A stretch of 64,000 nucleotides of DNA from Grifola frondosa (taxonomy: Eukaryota; Basidiomycota; Agaricomycetes; Polyporales; Grifolaceae). The stretch covers positions 3,534,001-3,598,000 of the forward strand of contig LUGG01000001.1 in the NCBI GenBank assembly GCA_001683735.1, written 5' to 3'. Positions 62,244-64,000 of this stretch are shown here, one piece after another. How positions within the stretch are numbered: position 1 is the first letter of the stretch; every line of letters begins with the position of its first letter. Position numbers and translations under genes: made by a program. The notes beneath the pieces were generated by a model that made no database searches, was not told the DNA's origin, and was given only the letters and a program-made list of their open reading frames with translations.

Positions 62244-64000
62244 CTAAGGCGAGATCTTAATACCACGCTCCAACAACCACTTCAATGCTTCCGCTGAAGG
62301 TTTCAACAAGGGCGACGATATGTTCCCCGCACAATTTTTAACAGTCTCTACAAGAGCGCGAACAAGGCCAACGTGATCCGCGTCCATGGCCAGCTCCTGC
62401 GCAGATGCGTCTCCAACCCCAAGAAAGAGGTTTCGAACACAAATCACTCCTCGGTGGATAAGACCAGGGTCTGCTTCGCCTCCGATTTCCACGACCTCAT
62501 TGTCGTCGTCCCCTTCTGGTGCTGATACGATGGAAGGATCAATGAGCCGTCCAAGGATTGGCAGTACTCGATGTCGCTCTCGCTGCAGCTCCAACAATGT
62601 CTCGCAGGCGTCGGGCGACGAGGTCAGCGTAGCAAGTGCTCCAGAAGCAGCAAGTCGTGTTGGGAGATCGTCAATATCGCACAGCGCAACGAGGACTTGG
62701 AGTTTCGAAGCCGAAGCCGACGTCTTCGTGCCACCATACTTATCGAACATTTCTTCGCATCCTGCAACGAGGTTGCATACAAGTTCCGTGGCCGCCCTGC
62801 GGACGAGTGTGTGTTCTTCGAGCATCAGTAGTTCGACTTTGTTCAGCAGCCCTTCTGCACGAGCGATGCGTGTAGCACCTTCTGCACTCTGGGATGAGAG
62901 GTTGGTGAGAGCCATCAACGCCTCGAATCGCTGCAATAGGTTCGAGTTGGGATGGACCAGCATCAGCGAGAACGGACGGATAGCGTCGTAGAGAGCACCT
63001 TCGTTTGGGCCAAAAACCTGCACGGGAGATGCGGTGATGGCAAGCTTTGCCAGAGCCTGTATTGGCTCAATATCAGACGCATCCAAGTCTGGCACTTTGT
63101 TGGACTGCAAAGCAGGGTCCGAGGCTGGTAAACATCCTTGTATAATGAGCATAAGCGATTTCGCGCCGCCACTTTGGAGGACCTTCCCCCGATTTTCTCT
63201 ATCCTGAACGAGGCAGAGGAATGCCTTCCCGGCTGCCAATCTCACAGCACGGCTTTCGGTTGCACGCACTGCAGCTGTCAGCGCGTCCACAACACCAGCT
63301 TTGATTAGCCTACGCCCTCTCGCTCTAACGTGCTCCTCGTCCTCGAGCGGATTAGACTCATCCAAGTTCTGCGATTGACCCCCTGAAGTCTTCGCCATGC
63401 GCCTCAGCTTAGCCATCTGGGCCTCCTCTTCCGTCAGACGAGGTCGGTAAGCGCAGAGGTTAGATATAATGACGACGGCACCGTAAATAGGCGACACAGC
63501 CATGTCCTCAAGCGACTGGCTCGTAGCGCCCTTGCGACGCGGGATGAAGGAGAACAGTTTAGAGAGGAACGAAGGGTCTTTCGATAACACCTCTTTGACA
63601 GAGGAGTCTGTGCTCATATACGCCAGTCCTTCGATGGCATCGCCAAGAGAGGACGTGTCGTGTCCGTCGACCACCAATCCCTTCATAAGCTTGACGAGGT
63701 CCTCGTCGCCGGCGCCGGCGCCCTGTTTTTGCGCCCCGCCCACCTCAGCAGCGTCCGCCCCCGCCCCTTTTGAGAGCTTCACGAGCGCAACCGCTGCGGC
63801 CGCGCGCAGCTCGCTGTCCTCAGTCTGGCGCGCCTTGCACTCGAGCCACAGCAACTGCTCCGACGACACGAGCGCGCGGCACGCCTTATGCCCGCTCGCA
63901 CGGCCCAAAAGGTGCGCAACCGCACGAGAGATGGACGGCACGGTGGGGAAAAGGTCCACGCTGTCCGCGACGCCATCTGCGACGCCATCCTGCTGGAATA
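62244..64000 (-). CDS. SHE4: UCS-domain myosin chaperone (UNC-45/Cro1/She4), 5' end outside window
   Basis: UCS proteins fold and stabilise myosin motor heads in the cytosol. The frame is open to the right edge (readable there as DGVADSVDLFPTVPSISRAV) and shows armadillo-like helical repeats: LLWLECKARQTEDSELRAAA, LGDAIEGLAYMSTDSSVKEV, VSPIYGAVVIISNLCAYRPR, VRLAAGKAFLCLVQDRENRG and LQRFEALMALTNLSSQS. The end is LKPSAEALKWLLERGIKISP, stop 62244-62246. The visible 580 residues form a single exon without frame break, in contrast to the neighbours. The start codon and N-terminal part are missing. It is in tandem with, and upstream of, the myosin-1 gene. Confidence 0.93.
   Translation of the reverse strand, partial: FQQDGVADGVADSVDLFPTVPSISRAVAHLLGRASGHKACRALVSSEQLLWLECKARQTEDSELRAAAAVALVKLSKGAGADAAEVGGAQKQGAGAGDEDLVKLMKGLVVDGHDTSSLGDAIEGLAYMSTDSSVKEVLSKDPSFLSKLFSFIPRRKGATSQSLEDMAVSPIYGAVVIISNLCAYRPRLTEEEAQMAKLRRMAKTSGGQSQNLDESNPLEDEEHVRARGRRLIKAGVVDALTAAVRATESRAVRLAAGKAFLCLVQDRENRGKVLQSGGAKSLMLIIQGCLPASDPALQSNKVPDLDASDIEPIQALAKLAITASPVQVFGPNEGALYDAIRPFSLMLVHPNSNLLQRFEALMALTNLSSQSAEGATRIARAEGLLNKVELLMLEEHTLVRRAATELVCNLVAGCEEMFDKYGGTKTSASASKLQVLVALCDIDDLPTRLAASGALATLTSSPDACETLLELQRERHRVLPILGRLIDPSIVSAPEGDDDNEVVEIGGEADPGLIHRGVICVRNLFLGVGDASAQELAMDADHVGLVRALVETVKNCAGNISSPLLKPSAEALKWLLERGIKISP

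Overview
The window looks like nuclear DNA of a filamentous basidiomycete, probably an Agaricomycete close to Polyporales. Genes carry many short introns of about 50-60 nt with branch sites such as TACTAAC. The protein set includes a polyporopepsin-type secreted aspartic protease, an A-T-R adenylate-forming reductase, a Brh2/BRCA2 homologue, fungal class I myosin and a GH5 exo-beta-1,3-glucanase. No viral, plasmid or bacterial genes were seen.

Layout. 1-1590 (-): aspartic protease cut by the left edge. About 1.7-4.3 kb: no firm gene, one weak ORF. 4.3-8.7 kb (-): Lgl/Sro7-type exocytosis protein, divergent from an NRPS-like reductase (9.4-13.6 kb, +). 14.1-19.2 kb (+): large coiled-coil protein. 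19.5-21.1 kb (-): D-amino-acid oxidase. 21-25.8 kb: gene-poor stretch with two unrecognised ORFs, an intron-containing tRNA-Trp and a CACTA-type MITE. 25.8-27.4 kb (-): Oac1-like mitochondrial carrier. 27.8-31.9 kb (+): Mdm1-like PXA-RGS-PX protein. 32.0 kb: tRNA-Cys. 32.2-33.9 kb (+): mitochondrial processing peptidase alpha. 34.0-37.9 kb (-): BRCA2/Brh2. 39.2-41.3 kb (+): taxilin with an embedded SUMO-like domain. 41.5-43.1 kb (+): NRAMP remnant. 43.4-46.2 kb (-): Utp14. 46.4-47.0 kb (-): ubiquitin-eL40 fusion, divergent from UDP-GlcNAc pyrophosphorylase (47.4-48.9 kb, +). 50.1-51.8 kb (+): GH5 glucanase. 52.3-53.2 kb (+): signal-peptide/TM protein. 53.4-53.7 kb (-): small TM protein, divergent from riboflavin synthase (53.8-54.8 kb, +). 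55.0-56.9 kb (+): Ser-rich acidic protein. 57.2-61.8 kb (-): myosin-I. 62.2-64.0 kb (-): UCS-domain myosin chaperone, running off the right edge.

Most genes are housekeeping and unrelated to each other. Functional neighbours are myosin-I beside its UCS chaperone, and two ribosome-biogenesis genes side by side (Utp14, ubiquitin-eL40). Polarised growth and wall functions recur: Sro7-like, myosin-I/UCS, UDP-GlcNAc pyrophosphorylase for chitin precursor, and GH5 glucanase.

Two properties affect reading of the whole window. First, almost every long gene contains one or more single-base frame breaks, usually at short homopolymers, each repaired by adding or removing one base; these look like sequence errors more than gene death. 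Second, at least five introns use GC-AG borders. CDS coordinates below are outer limits from start to stop codon and include introns.
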